Notes under the pieces: model-generated
Seen by the model: the letters and a program-made list of their open reading frames with translations, nothing else
Told to the model about the DNA's origin: nothing
The model's database searches: none
Translations under genes and position numbers: made by a program
Assembly (NCBI RefSeq): GCF_018881605.1
Contig: NZ_JACVPZ010000001.1
Location: forward strand, 1,550,001-1,614,000
Length of the DNA stretch: 64,000 nucleotides
Direction: 5' to 3'
Source of the DNA: Polynucleobacter sp. UB-Tiil-W10
GTDB taxonomy: Bacteria; Pseudomonadota; Gammaproteobacteria; Burkholderiales; Burkholderiaceae
Shown here: piece by piece, positions 9,005 through 18,936 of the stretch
Numbering within the stretch: the stretch's first letter is position 1
Layout: each line of letters opens with the position of its first letter

Positions 9005-10276
9005 ATGCGCTCTGATAATTCTTTACCACCACTTCCGCTAGGTCCATCACCTAAGCGTGCAACGCGACAAGCAACGGTTGCTTGGAAAACCAACATCATC
9101 ACCGTTGGTGGAGATGCGCCAGTGCGGGTGCAGTCAATGACCAACACCGACACAGCTGATGCTGTGGGTACAGCGATACAAGTAAAAGAATTGGCTCGCG
9201 CTGGTTCTGAGATGGTGCGCATTACCGTCAACACACCAGAGGCAGCCGCTGCAGTTCCTTATATTCGTGAACAGCTCGATAAGATGGATGTCTTGGTGCC
9301 TCTGATTGGCGACTTCCACTACAACGGACATACTTTATTAAATGATTTTCCAGAGTGCGCTAAAGCGCTCTCGAAGTACCGTATTAATCCAGGCAACGTG
9401 GGTAAGGGCGCTAAGCGCGATCCACAATTTGCGCAAATGATTGAAGCCGCATGTAAGTACGATAAGGCTATTCGCATTGGTGTGAACTGGGGTAGCTTAG
9501 ATCAAGATCTACTCGCTTCCATTATGGACAGCAATGCAGCATTAGCGCAGCCAAAAACTGCGCAAGAAGTGATGATTGAAGCTTTGATTCAGTCGGCATT
9601 GCAGTCAGCAGAAAAAGCGGTTGAGTTAGGTATGAATCCTGATCAAATTTTGCTTTCTTGCAAGGTCAGCAATGTTCAAGACTTGGTTGCGGTTTATCGT
9701 GACCTTTCTCGACGCTCAGACTATCCATTGCACTTAGGATTAACAGAAGCAGGCATGGGAAGTAAAGGTATCGTCTCATCAACTGCAGCCATGGGCATTT
9801 TGTTGCAAGAAGGTATTGGCGATACGATTCGCGTTTCATTGACGCCCGATCCAGGCGCTCCTCGTGAAAACGAAGTGATCGTCGCTCAAGAAATATTGCA
9901 AACCATGGGCTTACGTAATTTCACGCCAATGGTGATTGCTTGTCCTGGTTGCGGCAGAACCACCAGCACGACCTTCCAGGAGTTAGCGGCGAATATCCAG
10001 TCTTATTTGCGTCAACAAATGCCGATTTGGAAGAAAACCCATCCCGGAGTTGAGAATATGAACGTGGCCGTGATGGGTTGTATCGTGAATGGCCCGGGCG
10101 AAAGTAAGCATGCCAATATTGGTATTTCATTGCCGGGAACAGGCGAAACCCCAGCTGCACCAGTCTTTGTTGACGGAGTTAAAGTAAAAACGCTGCGCGG
10201 TGAGAAAATTGCCGAAGAGTTTCAGGTGATTGTTGATGAGTACGTCAAGCAAAACTACGCAGCAAAAGTTGAATAA
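9005..10276 (+). CDS. ispG: 4-hydroxy-3-methylbut-2-enyl diphosphate synthase (IspG/GcpE)
   Basis: IspG converts methylerythritol cyclodiphosphate to HMBPP in the MEP isoprenoid pathway using a [4Fe-4S] cluster. The 423-residue protein has the TIM-barrel start ([27 protein letters not shown]) and the cluster domain with CPGCGRTTS followed by [12 protein letters not shown], which supply the three Cys ligands and the Glu. It has the betaproteobacterial insert length rather than the short 370-residue type. The ATG at 9005 follows rlmN by 28 bases and hisS follows by 24, so the three are probably one transcript. Confidence 0.97.
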   Translation: MRSDNSLPPLPLGPSPKRATRQATVAWKTNIITVGGDAPVRVQSMTNTDTADAVGTAIQVKELARAGSEMVRITVNTPEAAAAVPYIREQLDKMDVLVPLIGDFHYNGHTLLNDFPECAKALSKYRINPGNVGKGAKRDPQFAQMIEAACKYDKAIRIGVNWGSLDQDLLASIMDSNAALAQPKTAQEVMIEALIQSALQSAEKAVELGMNPDQILLSCKVSNVQDLVAVYRDLSRRSDYPLHLGLTEAGMGSKGIVSSTAAMGILLQEGIGDTIRVSLTPDPGAPRENEVIVAQEILQTMGLRNFTPMVIACPGCGRTTSTTFQELAANIQSYLRQQMPIWKKTHPGVENMNVAVMGCIVNGPGESKHANIGISLPGTGETPAAPVFVDGVKVKTLRGEKIAEEFQVIVDEYVKQNYAAKVE

Positions 10277-10300
10277 AGCCAAGTTAGAACAAGAATAAAA

Positions 10301-11629
10301 ATGACTGACCAGAATAAGCAAGCCAAAGTACAAAAAACGCAGAAAATTAATGGCGTACGCGGTATGAATGATTTGCTGCCAGCAGAGGCTGCGCAGTGGG
10401 CGCATCTTGAGCATGTTTTACGTGATCTAACGCGTGCTTATGGCTACGAATTTTTGAGAACACCGATTGTCGAAGCAACGGCTGTGTTTCAGCGTGGCAT
10501 TGGCGAGGTTACCGACATTGTGGAAAAGGAGATGTACTCCTTTGAAGATCGCTTAAATGGCGAGCAACTTACTCTGCGTCCTGAAGGAACTGCTGCATTA
10601 GTACGTTCTGTGATTGAGAACAATTTGCTCTACGAGGGGCCCAAGCGTCTTTGGTATACCGGTCCGATGTTTCGTCATGAGCGCCCACAACGTGGTCGCT
10701 ATCGCCAGTTTCACCAGTTTGGTATTGAGGCTTTAGGCTTCGCTGGGCCGGATATCGATGCAGAAATCATCCTGATGGGTCAACGCCTGTGGGATGAGTT
10801 GGGCTTAAAGGGCGTGCGCCTAGAAATAAACTCTTTGGGTCAAGCTCCTGAGCGCGGCGAACACCGCGCAGCTTTAGTAACTTATTTCGAAAAGCATCAA
10901 GAGCAGCTTGACGAAGATTCTCAGCGTCGTCTCATTAGTAATCCATTACGGATCTTGGATTCTAAAAATCCAGAGATGCAGTCATTAATTGAAGGCGCAC
11001 CAAAATTATTGGATTTTTTGGGTGAAGAGTCGCTTAAGCACTTTAATGCAGTGCAAGCTTTAATCAAGGCAAATAACATTCCTTGCAAAATCAATCCTCG
11101 TTTAGTGCGTGGTTTGGATTACTACAACCTTACTGTATTTGAGTGGGTGACTGACGAGCTAGGTGCTCAGGGAACGATTGCTGGGGGTGGACGTTATGAC
11201 CCATTGATCGAGCGCATGGGCGGTAAACCAGCGCCTGCCTGTGGTTGGGCGATGGGTATGGAGCGCGTACTTGAATTGATGAAAGTTTCTGGCTCCTTGC
11301 CCGAAGCTCAGGCTCAATGCGATATCTTTGTTTTGCATCAAGGTGGCGAGACGTTAACTGCTGCCATGATCATCGCCGAGCGCCTTCGTAGTGCAGGCAT
11401 TGACACCATTCTTTTCTGCCCTCCAGATGGTCAATCGGCTAGCTTTAAGTCACAAATGAAGAAAGCGGATAGCAGCGGGGCAGCCTTTGCGGTCATTATT
11501 GGCCCTGATGAATTTGCTAAAAATGAGGCTGGACTCAAGGACTTACGTGGCACCGGTGAACAGAAATCCATTCCTTTGGATGATGTCTTGGGGGCTGTAA
11601 TTGATGCCCTGGTTGGCGCCTCCGAATAG
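10301..11629 (+). CDS. hisS: Histidine-tRNA ligase
   Basis: A class II aminoacyl-tRNA synthetase, cytoplasmic dimer. Visible features are motif 2 [19 protein letters not shown], the histidine-binding motif [12 protein letters not shown], motif 3 region [14 protein letters not shown] and an anticodon-binding domain at about 340-435. The 442 residues fit the family (about 424) with a short Lys/Gln-rich N-terminal extension before [11 protein letters not shown] paralogous regulator, hisZ, lies in the same block at 18937. Confidence 0.97.
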   Translation: MTDQNKQAKVQKTQKINGVRGMNDLLPAEAAQWAHLEHVLRDLTRAYGYEFLRTPIVEATAVFQRGIGEVTDIVEKEMYSFEDRLNGEQLTLRPEGTAALVRSVIENNLLYEGPKRLWYTGPMFRHERPQRGRYRQFHQFGIEALGFAGPDIDAEIILMGQRLWDELGLKGVRLEINSLGQAPERGEHRAALVTYFEKHQEQLDEDSQRRLISNPLRILDSKNPEMQSLIEGAPKLLDFLGEESLKHFNAVQALIKANNIPCKINPRLVRGLDYYNLTVFEWVTDELGAQGTIAGGGRYDPLIERMGGKPAPACGWAMGMERVLELMKVSGSLPEAQAQCDIFVLHQGGETLTAAMIIAERLRSAGIDTILFCPPDGQSASFKSQMKKADSSGAAFAVIIGPDEFAKNEAGLKDLRGTGEQKSIPLDDVLGAVIDALVGASE

Positions 11630-11677
11630 AATTAAGCTAATACACCATTAATTACCTATAAATGAGTTTGGATTGAC

Positions 11678-12337
11678 ATGCCTTTAGATCTAGAAGAACA
11701 AGAACAATTAGACCAATTCAAAGCGTTTTGGCAGAAGTATCGCAACCTCATTACCGGAGTAGTGACTGCCGTCTTATTGACCTATGTCGCCTTTAGTGGG
11801 TATCAATGGTGGCGTAACAGCCAAGCACTGGAGGCTTCTAAGCTTTATGAAACGATGGTGAGCGCTATTGCTAAAGGCGATAAAGATCAAACCTTGCGCG
11901 CAGCCGATGATTTGCAAAAAGATTTTGGACGCACTCCGTATGCAGCAATGTCGAGTTTGATTGCCGCTCGTATTGCATCTGATGCAGGTGATGGTGCTAA
12001 GGCCTTAGATTATTTACGCTGGGCAGCAAAGAATGCTTCAAATGATGGTTATCTCGCATTGGCAAAATTACGCCTAGTAACTCAACTCATTGAGCAGGGT
12101 GGTGAAAAGGATTTTGCTGAAGCCGATCAAATATTGAAAGAGAAGCCTATTGCTGGTTTCGAATCTTTGTGGCTTGAGCGTCGTGGCGACTGGTATTTGG
12201 TGCAAAAGAAAAATGCTGAAGCTAAAGCAAGTTATCAAGAAGCCTGGAAAAAATTAGACCAGGCAAAAGAATTCCCTGAAGAGGCGCGTCGTCTCTTAAA
12301 GGTTAAATTAGACGCTGTTGGAGGAGTTGCTCAGTGA
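11678..12337 (+). CDS. yfgM: YfgM-family tetratricopeptide protein (ancillary SecYEG subunit type)
   Basis: A 219-residue bitopic inner membrane protein. A short cytoplasmic N terminus (LEEQEQLDQFKAFWQKY) is followed by one membrane span (about residues 22-42) and a periplasmic alpha-helical repeat domain with TPR-like periodicity (YLRWAAKNASNDGYLALAK, WYLVQKKNAEAKASYQEAW). This is the arrangement of YfgM, which in E. coli joins PpiD at the Sec translocon as a chaperone. Its position between hisS and bamB matches the E. coli order. It overlaps bamB by four bases. Confidence 0.88.
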   Translation: MPLDLEEQEQLDQFKAFWQKYRNLITGVVTAVLLTYVAFSGYQWWRNSQALEASKLYETMVSAIAKGDKDQTLRAADDLQKDFGRTPYAAMSSLIAARIASDAGDGAKALDYLRWAAKNASNDGYLALAKLRLVTQLIEQGGEKDFAEADQILKEKPIAGFESLWLERRGDWYLVQKKNAEAKASYQEAWKKLDQAKEFPEEARRLLKVKLDAVGGVAQ

Positions 12338-13494
12338 TGACTAAAGAGATGAAGCGTTTGCCGATGCGCATAGGCACTGCCTTGGTATTGGGTGCCGTGG
12401 TAATTGCTTTAGCTGCTTGCTCTGGGAGCTCTAGAGTAAGAAAGCCCGCCGAACTGGGTGCGGTGACAAATCAATTTGATTTGCAGCCTGTCTGGTCAAC
12501 CAGTATTGGTTCATCCGAATCTTTTAACTTTCATCCCATCGTTGCTGGGGATGCAGTATATGTAGCCTCTCATCGTGGAAATCTAGCCAAGATTGATTTG
12601 GCATCGGGCAATAAAGTTTGGGAAGCATCCGTACCAGAACGTTTGTCGGTTGGTCCTGGTTCCGACGGCCGCACTACTGTTGCTGTTACTACCAAAGGTA
12701 TGGTCTATGCCTACGACGATGCTGGTAAGCCAATCTGGAATGTCAGCGTCGGTAGCGAAGTCTTAAGTGAGCCCGTAGTTGCGGGCGGTGTAGTCATTGT
12801 TCGCGCTCTTGACAATCGTTTTGTTGGATTGGATGCGCAAACCGGTGCACGTAAATGGACCTATCAGCGTCAACAGTCTGCCTTATCCTTGCGTGTCGGC
12901 TACGGCATGTTGGCCATCAATAATGAAGTGATCGTGACTGGTTTTGCGGGCGGGCGTTTTGGCATGATTGCGATTGCCAATGGTGGTTTAGTTTGGGAGA
13001 CGCCGGTGTCCTTCCCTAAAGGTTTCTCAGAAATTGAGCGCTTGAATGATGTCACTGCTAAACCAAGCTTAGAAGGCGATATTCTCTGTGCAGTTTCTTA
13101 TCAGGGACGTATTGGTTGTGGTCAAGCCCGCACTGGAAGTCTCTTGTGGTTTAAGGATTTTTCAAGCTACACAGGTACTTCACAAAGCACGGATATGGTT
13201 TTTGCAGCAAATGAAAAATCCTATGTCACTGCTTTTGCAACGAAAGACGGCACCCAAGTTTGGGAAAATACTCAACTGACATTTCGTGATGTAGGTGAGT
13301 CGCTTGCGATAGGTAAGGTTTTATTGATGGGTGATGCCCAAGGCTATATCCATGCATTTTCACAGGCGAATGGTGAGATGGTTGCGCGTATTCGTCACGA
13401 CAGTAGTCCAATCTCGGCTGCCCCCATTGCGGTAGGTGGCCTCATCTTGGTTCAGTCTCAAGGTGGAAAAATAGCGGCGTACAGTCCAAAATGA
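12334..13494 (+). CDS. bamB: Outer membrane assembly factor BamB
   Basis: BamB is the beta-propeller lipoprotein of the BAM complex, which inserts beta-barrel proteins in the outer membrane. An N-terminal signal ends in the lipobox LAAC. Repeats of the PQQ-like propeller type follow across the protein ([46 protein letters not shown]). The 386-residue length is standard. The start overlaps yfgM (ATGATGAC across the TGA) and the stop overlaps the der ATG (AAATGA), so all three are translationally coupled. Confidence 0.95.
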   Translation: MMTKEMKRLPMRIGTALVLGAVVIALAACSGSSRVRKPAELGAVTNQFDLQPVWSTSIGSSESFNFHPIVAGDAVYVASHRGNLAKIDLASGNKVWEASVPERLSVGPGSDGRTTVAVTTKGMVYAYDDAGKPIWNVSVGSEVLSEPVVAGGVVIVRALDNRFVGLDAQTGARKWTYQRQQSALSLRVGYGMLAINNEVIVTGFAGGRFGMIAIANGGLVWETPVSFPKGFSEIERLNDVTAKPSLEGDILCAVSYQGRIGCGQARTGSLLWFKDFSSYTGTSQSTDMVFAANEKSYVTAFATKDGTQVWENTQLTFRDVGESLAIGKVLLMGDAQGYIHAFSQANGEMVARIRHDSSPISAAPIAVGGLILVQSQGGKIAAYSPK

Positions 13495-14855
13495 ATCCAG
13501 TCATCACTATCGTAGGTCGTCCCAATGTGGGCAAGTCGACTCTCTTTAATCGCTTAACGCGTTCACGCGATGCATTGGTGGCTGACTTTTCTGGCCTAAC
13601 GAGAGATCGTCACTATGGCAAAGGCCGCATTGGTGAGCGCGCATTTATTTGCGTAGACACTGGGGGTTTTGAGCCAGTTGCAAAGACCGGCATTGTTGCT
13701 GAAATGGCTAAGCAAACTAAGCAAGCTGTTGCTGAATCTGACATCGTGATTTTCTTGGTCGATGGTCGTCTAGGTATGGCACCACAAGATCGCGTGATTG
13801 CGGATTTCTTGCGCAAGACGGGTAGACCAGTCATTCTGGCAGTTAATAAAACTGAAGGTATGCAGGCTGGAGTTGTTACCGCGGACTTTCATGAGCTTGG
13901 CTTAGGTGAGCCATTCCCAATCTCTTCTGCGCATGGCGATGGCGTGCGCGGTTTGCTTGATGACGCGTTAGATTCACTTGGAATTGCAGAGCCCGATGAC
14001 GAGGAATTAATTAACGATCCAAATCGCCCAATGAAAATTGCAGTAGTGGGTCGTCCAAACGTTGGTAAATCTACGTTGATCAATAAGTTGATTGGCGAAG
14101 AGCGTGTCATTGCATTTGATATGCCTGGTACTACTCGTGATGCCATCGAAGTTCCCTTTGAGCGTAATGGCAAGCCTTATATTTTGGTTGACACTGCAGG
14201 TTTGCGTCGCCGTGGAAAAGTATTTGAAGCTATTGAGAAGTTCTCAGTAGTAAAAACATTGCAAGCGATTGCCGACTGCAACGTGGTGATCTTGATGTTG
14301 GATGCGCAGCAAGATATTTCTGAGCAAGACGCCCACATCGCTGGATTTATTGTGGAGGCTGGCCGCGCATTAGTGGTTGCAGTCAACAAGTGGGATGGCT
14401 TGGATGCTTATGTAAAAGAGCGTGCTCGTTTAGAGATCGCACAAAAGCTGCGCTTTCTCGATTTTGCAAACGTTCATCCAATCTCCGCTAAAAAAGGTAC
14501 TGGTCTAAAGGAGCTCTTTAAGGATGTGGATTTGGCCTATGCTGCAGCAATGGCTAAGCTGCCAACTCCCCGTTTAACCCGCATCTTGCAAGAGGCAATC
14601 GAGCATCAGCAGCCCAAACGGGTTGGTATGGGTCGTCCAAAATTACGTTATGCCCACCAAGGGGGCATGAATCCCCCAATTGTGGTCATTCATGGCACAT
14701 CCTTGAGTGGAGTGACAGATAGCTACAAGCGATACTTAGAAGGTCGCTTTAGGGACGTCTTTAAATTACGCGGTACACCTTTGCGTATTCAGATGAATAC
14801 AGCCAAAAACCCCTATGTCGATGCCGATAAAGGTAAAAAAGGCAAAAAGCGCTAA
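13491..14855 (+). CDS. der: Ribosome biogenesis GTPase Der (EngA)
   Basis: Der has two tandem GTPase domains and a C-terminal KH-like domain and acts in 50S subunit assembly. G domain 1 shows [19 protein letters not shown] and NKTE. The usual last residue of that NKxD box is Asp and is Glu here, which I believe is common in betaproteobacterial Der. G domain 2 has [19 protein letters not shown] and NKWD. The tail is Lys-rich. Length 454 is normal. The start codon overlaps the bamB stop by four bases. It is followed by a 190-base gap before hfq. Confidence 0.96.
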   Translation: MNPVITIVGRPNVGKSTLFNRLTRSRDALVADFSGLTRDRHYGKGRIGERAFICVDTGGFEPVAKTGIVAEMAKQTKQAVAESDIVIFLVDGRLGMAPQDRVIADFLRKTGRPVILAVNKTEGMQAGVVTADFHELGLGEPFPISSAHGDGVRGLLDDALDSLGIAEPDDEELINDPNRPMKIAVVGRPNVGKSTLINKLIGEERVIAFDMPGTTRDAIEVPFERNGKPYILVDTAGLRRRGKVFEAIEKFSVVKTLQAIADCNVVILMLDAQQDISEQDAHIAGFIVEAGRALVVAVNKWDGLDAYVKERARLEIAQKLRFLDFANVHPISAKKGTGLKELFKDVDLAYAAAMAKLPTPRLTRILQEAIEHQQPKRVGMGRPKLRYAHQGGMNPPIVVIHGTSLSGVTDSYKRYLEGRFRDVFKLRGTPLRIQMNTAKNPYVDADKGKKGKKR

Positions 14856-14881
14856 TTTGGGCTAAGCTTTCGTGCCAAAAG

Positions 14882-14908
14882 GGGCTTGATTTTTTTGAAA
14901 ATCAGCCC
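14882..14908. repeat. Hairpin between der and hfq
   Basis: GGGCTTGATTTT (14882-14893) pairs with AAAATCAGCCC (14898-14908) with one bulged base. No T tract follows on the + strand, so it is not a standard terminator. It may act as an RNA processing or stability element between der and hfq, or in the hfq leader. No convincing hfq promoter was seen in the rest of this 190-base gap. Confidence 0.4.
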
Positions 14909-15045
14909 AATATAGAAGGTTGGATGTCCCGCTGGGATGAACAGTTTGTATTAAATGTTTTGTAGTGAAGATTTGAAGATTGATATTAATTAAAAAAAGC
15001 AAGACTCCCAAAAAAGTAGTTAACAAAAGATAATTAAGGAGCAGT

Positions 15046-15297
15046 ATGAGTAATAGCAACCCCAAACAAATTCAATTACTTCAGGATCCTTTCCTCAATG
15101 CCTTACGCAAAGAGCATGTTCCTGTTTCGATCTATCTTGTAAACGGTATTAAGTTGCAGGGCAATATTGAATCATTTGATCAATATGTCGTGCTCTTGCG
15201 CAATACAGTGACGCAGATGGTTTACAAACATGCAATCTCTACGATCGTTCCCGCTCGTGCGATTGATTTCCGTTTGGAAGAAGCTAGCCCTGTATAA
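15046..15297 (+). CDS. hfq: RNA chaperone Hfq
   Basis: Hfq is the hexameric Sm-like RNA chaperone that pairs small RNAs with mRNAs. The 83-residue protein contains the Sm1 core ([26 protein letters not shown]) and the Sm2 motif YKHAIST with the conserved Tyr-Lys-His of the U-binding pore. The C-terminal tail is very short, as usual in betaproteobacteria compared with E. coli (102 residues). AAGGAG lies a few bases before the ATG. The hflX frame begins inside its 3' end. Confidence 0.98.
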   Translation: MSNSNPKQIQLLQDPFLNALRKEHVPVSIYLVNGIKLQGNIESFDQYVVLLRNTVTQMVYKHAISTIVPARAIDFRLEEASPV

Positions 15298-16531
15298 AAC
15301 TGGAGTAGATGCGGCACGCGCCGTTCTGGTTGGGGTCGATACAGGACGCGAAGATTTTGCAGATAGTATGGCTGAACTCAGTCTTTTGGCTGATAGCGCC
15401 GGCTCTATTCCTGCAGCTAGTGTTATTGCACGCAAAGGCAAAACGGATCCCGCCTTATTTATTGGCTCAGGTAAGGCTAATGAACTCAAGAGAGTAATGG
15501 AGGAGCAGGGCGCTGAACTTGCCATCTTCAATCATCCGCTCTCCCCAACTCAGCAACGCAATTTAGAACGTCACATTGGATTTCATGTGATGGATCGCAC
15601 GGGTTTGATTTTGGATATCTTTAGTCAAAGAGCGCAAAGTCATATTGGTAAGACGCAAGTTGAACTTGCGCAAGTGCGTTATCGCATGTCTCGCTTGGTC
15701 AGGGCCTGGAGTCACTTAGAGCGACAGCGTGGTGGTATTGGTGTGCGTGGCGGCCCTGGTGAAACCCAGATGGAGCTGGATCGACGCATGTTGGCCACCA
15801 AAGCGAAACGCTTAGAAAATGAATTAGAAAAATTACAGCGTCAACAGAGAACCCAAAGAAGGGCTCGCCATCGTAAAGATGTGTTTTCAGTCTCCTTGGT
15901 TGGTTACACCAATGCTGGTAAATCGACCTTATTTAATGCCCTAACTAAAGCAGGGACATATGCCGCTGACCAGCTTTTTGCCACCCTAGATACCACTTCC
16001 AGAAAGGTGCATTTAGAGGGAGTTGGGTCGATTGTGGTCTCTGATACCGTGGGATTTATCCGGGATTTGCCTCACCAGTTAGTAGAGGCATTTAGGGCAA
16101 CTTTGGATGAAACCATCCATGCCGACCTTATTTTGCATGTTATCGATGCCTGCAGCCCTGTTGCTAGGGAGCAAAAGGCAGAGGTTGAGGCTGTTTTGGA
16201 GGAAATTGGCGCCGATGACATTCCTAGGATCGAGGTGATGAATAAGATCGACCAGATGCCCCAAACCTTCAACCGTGGGGCTGTTTTAGAGCGTGATGGA
16301 CAGGGCTTTCCAAGCCAGGTTTTCCTGTCGGCCAAGACGGGCTTAGGCCTTGATTTACTTCGCTCGGCCCTGGCCGAATGCTCTCAAATGACTGATAGAA
16401 TAAGGGTCGAGCACAACCGTGCCAAGAAGCAATTGGCCCCGGATGAGTTTTTAGAACCCTTACCCGAACGACCAGAAACATCTGAATTTAATCCGATTGC
16501 CAACCGAAGCTATTTTTCTAATGACGCGTAA
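15230..16531 (+). CDS. hflX: GTPase HflX
   Basis: HflX is a ribosome-splitting/rescue GTPase. It has the N-terminal nucleotide-binding domain (about 25-130), the Gly-rich linker region [19 protein letters not shown], a coiled region, and the G domain with [12 protein letters not shown] (G1), DTVGF (G3) and NKID (G4). Length is about 433 from the ATG at 15230. That start lies 68 bases inside hfq; a GTG at 15257 is an alternative, and no ATG, GTG or TTG exists between the hfq stop and the conserved part. So some overlap with hfq is unavoidable. Confidence 0.93.
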   Translation: MQSLRSFPLVRLISVWKKLALYKTGVDAARAVLVGVDTGREDFADSMAELSLLADSAGSIPAASVIARKGKTDPALFIGSGKANELKRVMEEQGAELAIFNHPLSPTQQRNLERHIGFHVMDRTGLILDIFSQRAQSHIGKTQVELAQVRYRMSRLVRAWSHLERQRGGIGVRGGPGETQMELDRRMLATKAKRLENELEKLQRQQRTQRRARHRKDVFSVSLVGYTNAGKSTLFNALTKAGTYAADQLFATLDTTSRKVHLEGVGSIVVSDTVGFIRDLPHQLVEAFRATLDETIHADLILHVIDACSPVAREQKAEVEAVLEEIGADDIPRIEVMNKIDQMPQTFNRGAVLERDGQGFPSQVFLSAKTGLGLDLLRSALAECSQMTDRIRVEHNRAKKQLAPDEFLEPLPERPETSEFNPIANRSYFSNDA

Positions 16532-18047
16532 ATTTCTAGACCTTTTTTCGGTTAATGATCCAGGATGGGGCAATAGCCACAATTCCGCTGGATCTAAAGA
16601 TGCCAAAGACGGGCAGGGAGGCGAGCAAGCTCCAAAATCAGATTCTGAAACAAATAAACCTGTAGAGACTCAGCCAGGTAGTCAACCCACAAATCAACCA
16701 ACGAATCCGGTCAATAAACCAGATGGTCCACCAGATCTCGATGAGTTATGGCGCGATTTCAATGACAGAATTGCTGGCATCTTTGGCGGTAAGAAAAATC
16801 CAGGTGCAACCGGTAGTCCTGCTAGTAAGCCAGCGAGCAAACCCAATAGCGGCGACATTCCTCCGCCATCCCAACGCGGCAATGGCGGTAACAATGGCGG
16901 CATCAATACGCCTAACTTTAATTTCAGCAATCCGTTTGGCTCTAAGGCAAGCTTTCTGATTGTTGGAGCAGCTGTGTTTTTGATGTGGGTATGCAGTGGC
17001 TTCTTCATTATTCAAGAAGGTCAAGCCGGCGTTGTCCTCACTTTTGGTAAGTATGACTACACCGCTAAGCCAGGCATTAACTGGCGTATGCCTTGGCCAA
17101 TTCAGTCCGAAGAGACGGTGAACTTGTCAGGAGTGCGTTCTGTTGAAGTAGGGCGTCCTGTATTAATCAAGGCAACCAATCAAAAAGATTCCTCAATGCT
17201 GACTGAGGATGAAAACATTATCGACGTGCGCTTTGCTGTGCAATATCGCCTGAAAGATCCTACCGATTATTTATTCAATAACCGTGATCCAGATGCAGCA
17301 GTAGTTCAAGCTGCTGAAACGGCAGTGCGTGAAATCGTTGCGCGTAGCAAGATGGATACTGTGCTGTATGAAGGTCGTGAAAAGATTGGCATTGATTTAG
17401 CCAATTCCATACAGAAGATTTTGGACAGTTATAAAACGGGCATTTACGTCACTAGCGTGACCGTACAAAATGTTCAGCCACCCGAGCAAGTTCAAGCTGC
17501 TTTTGATGATGCGGTGAAAGCAGGACAAGACCAAGAGCGTTTGAAGAGTGAAGGTCAAGCTTATGCCAACGATATTATTCCGCGCGCCAAAGGTACTGCC
17601 GCACGTCTTATCCAAGAAGCTGAGGGCTATAAAGCCCGTGTAGTTGCTACTGCTGAGGGTGATGCCACGCGCTTTAAGCAGATCTTGGTTGAATACGCTA
17701 AGGCGCCTCAAGTTACTCGTGATCGCATGTACATCGATAGCATGCGCGAGATGTATAACAACGTCACAAAGATCTTAGTTGATACCACCAAGAGTAATAG
17801 CTTGCTATATCTCCCACTCGACAAGATTGTTGCGCAAGTAAATGCTGAAAGTTCTCAAGCGGCTAGTGGGCAAACCACTTCATCTGGGACAAGCACTCCA
17901 ACTGGTAGCGTAACGGTGGGTGGGGCAACTGGGACAAATACAAATCCTACAAGCTCTTCTTCTGGTGCTACTCCATTAACGCCAGCAACAAATAGCGCGG
18001 TAGATAAACGTGATGGCCTCCGTAGTCGTGATAGGGAGTCCAGATAA
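16521..18047 (+). CDS. hflK: FtsH protease modulator HflK
   Basis: HflK with HflC forms the SPFH-domain cage around the FtsH protease in the inner membrane. The protein has a long Pro/Gly/Asn-rich cytoplasmic region (about 1-140, with repeats such as PASKPASKPNSG), one membrane span around 142-162, and a periplasmic SPFH domain (QEGQAGVVLTFGKYDYTA). A Gln/Glu-rich helix and a Ser/Thr/Gly-rich tail follow. I use the ATG at 16521, which overlaps the hflX stop by 11 bases; the frame is open to 16497. The TAATG junction with hflC shows tight coupling. Residue count 508. Confidence 0.95.
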   Translation: MTRKFLDLFSVNDPGWGNSHNSAGSKDAKDGQGGEQAPKSDSETNKPVETQPGSQPTNQPTNPVNKPDGPPDLDELWRDFNDRIAGIFGGKKNPGATGSPASKPASKPNSGDIPPPSQRGNGGNNGGINTPNFNFSNPFGSKASFLIVGAAVFLMWVCSGFFIIQEGQAGVVLTFGKYDYTAKPGINWRMPWPIQSEETVNLSGVRSVEVGRPVLIKATNQKDSSMLTEDENIIDVRFAVQYRLKDPTDYLFNNRDPDAAVVQAAETAVREIVARSKMDTVLYEGREKIGIDLANSIQKILDSYKTGIYVTSVTVQNVQPPEQVQAAFDDAVKAGQDQERLKSEGQAYANDIIPRAKGTAARLIQEAEGYKARVVATAEGDATRFKQILVEYAKAPQVTRDRMYIDSMREMYNNVTKILVDTTKSNSLLYLPLDKIVAQVNAESSQAASGQTTSSGTSTPTGSVTVGGATGTNTNPTSSSSGATPLTPATNSAVDKRDGLRSRDRESR

Positions 18048-18916
18048 TGAACGCCAATCGTTTAATTGCTGCGGGTATTGGCTTTATTGCACTGATATAT
18101 GTGCTGTCTTCCAGTATTTTTGTTGTGGATCAGCGCAAGTTTGCTGTGGTGTTTTCATTTGGGCAGATTGTTCGCGTGATTGAAGCGCCAGGAATTCAAG
18201 TAAAGCTTCCAGCCCCATTTGAGAGCGTCCGTTTTTTTGATCGTCGCATACTGACAATTGATAATCCAGAAGCAGAGCGTTTCATTACTGCTGAAAAGAA
18301 AAACTTATTAGTAGATTCTTATGTGAAGTGGCGGATTGTTGATCCACGTAAGTTCTTTATTAGCTTTAAAGGTGATGAGCGTTTGGCGCAAGACCGCTTG
18401 ACGCAATTGGTACGCTCAGCTCTCAATGAGGAATTCACTAAACGTACTGTGCGTGAATTGATTTCTGATCAGCGTGAAGAAGTCATGCAGGGTATTCGCA
18501 AGAAGGTCGCCGATGATGCATCTGATATCGGCGTAGAAATCGTAGACGTTCGCTTAAAGCGCGTTGATCTTCTAGCGGAAATTAGCGATTCTGTTTATCG
18601 CCGTATGGAAGCAGAGCGTAAACGCGTTGCAAATGAATTGCGATCAATGGGCGCCGCAGAGTCTGACAAGATTCGTGCGAACGCAGAGCGTCAACGTGAC
18701 ACGATCTTGGCGGAAGCCTATCGGGATGCGCAAAAAATTAAGGGTGCAGGCGATGCTAAAGCTACTGCACTCTATGCCGAGGCCTTTGGGCGCGATCCCC
18801 AATTTGCTCAGTTCTATCAAAGCTTAGAGGCCTATAGAAGTTCTTTCAAGGATAAGAAAGACATCATGGTGGTTGAGCCGAATGGTGAGTTCTTTAAGTT
18901 CTTGCACAAAAAATAA
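18047..18916 (+). CDS. hflC: FtsH protease modulator HflC
   Basis: Partner of HflK in the FtsH-HflKC supercomplex. A membrane span occupies residues 5-25 (LIAAGIGFIALIYVLSSSIF), followed by the SPFH domain (VVDQRKFAVVFSFGQIVRV) and a long charged helix (MEAERKRVANELRSMGAAES). The C-terminal YRSSFKDKKDIMVVEPNGEF is characteristic. Length 289, slightly shorter than E. coli. The ATG shares one base with the hflK stop. Confidence 0.96.
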   Translation: MNANRLIAAGIGFIALIYVLSSSIFVVDQRKFAVVFSFGQIVRVIEAPGIQVKLPAPFESVRFFDRRILTIDNPEAERFITAEKKNLLVDSYVKWRIVDPRKFFISFKGDERLAQDRLTQLVRSALNEEFTKRTVRELISDQREEVMQGIRKKVADDASDIGVEIVDVRLKRVDLLAEISDSVYRRMEAERKRVANELRSMGAAESDKIRANAERQRDTILAEAYRDAQKIKGAGDAKATALYAEAFGRDPQFAQFYQSLEAYRSSFKDKKDIMVVEPNGEFFKFLHKK

Positions 18917-18936
18917 GAAAGCAAATAGTTCACATC

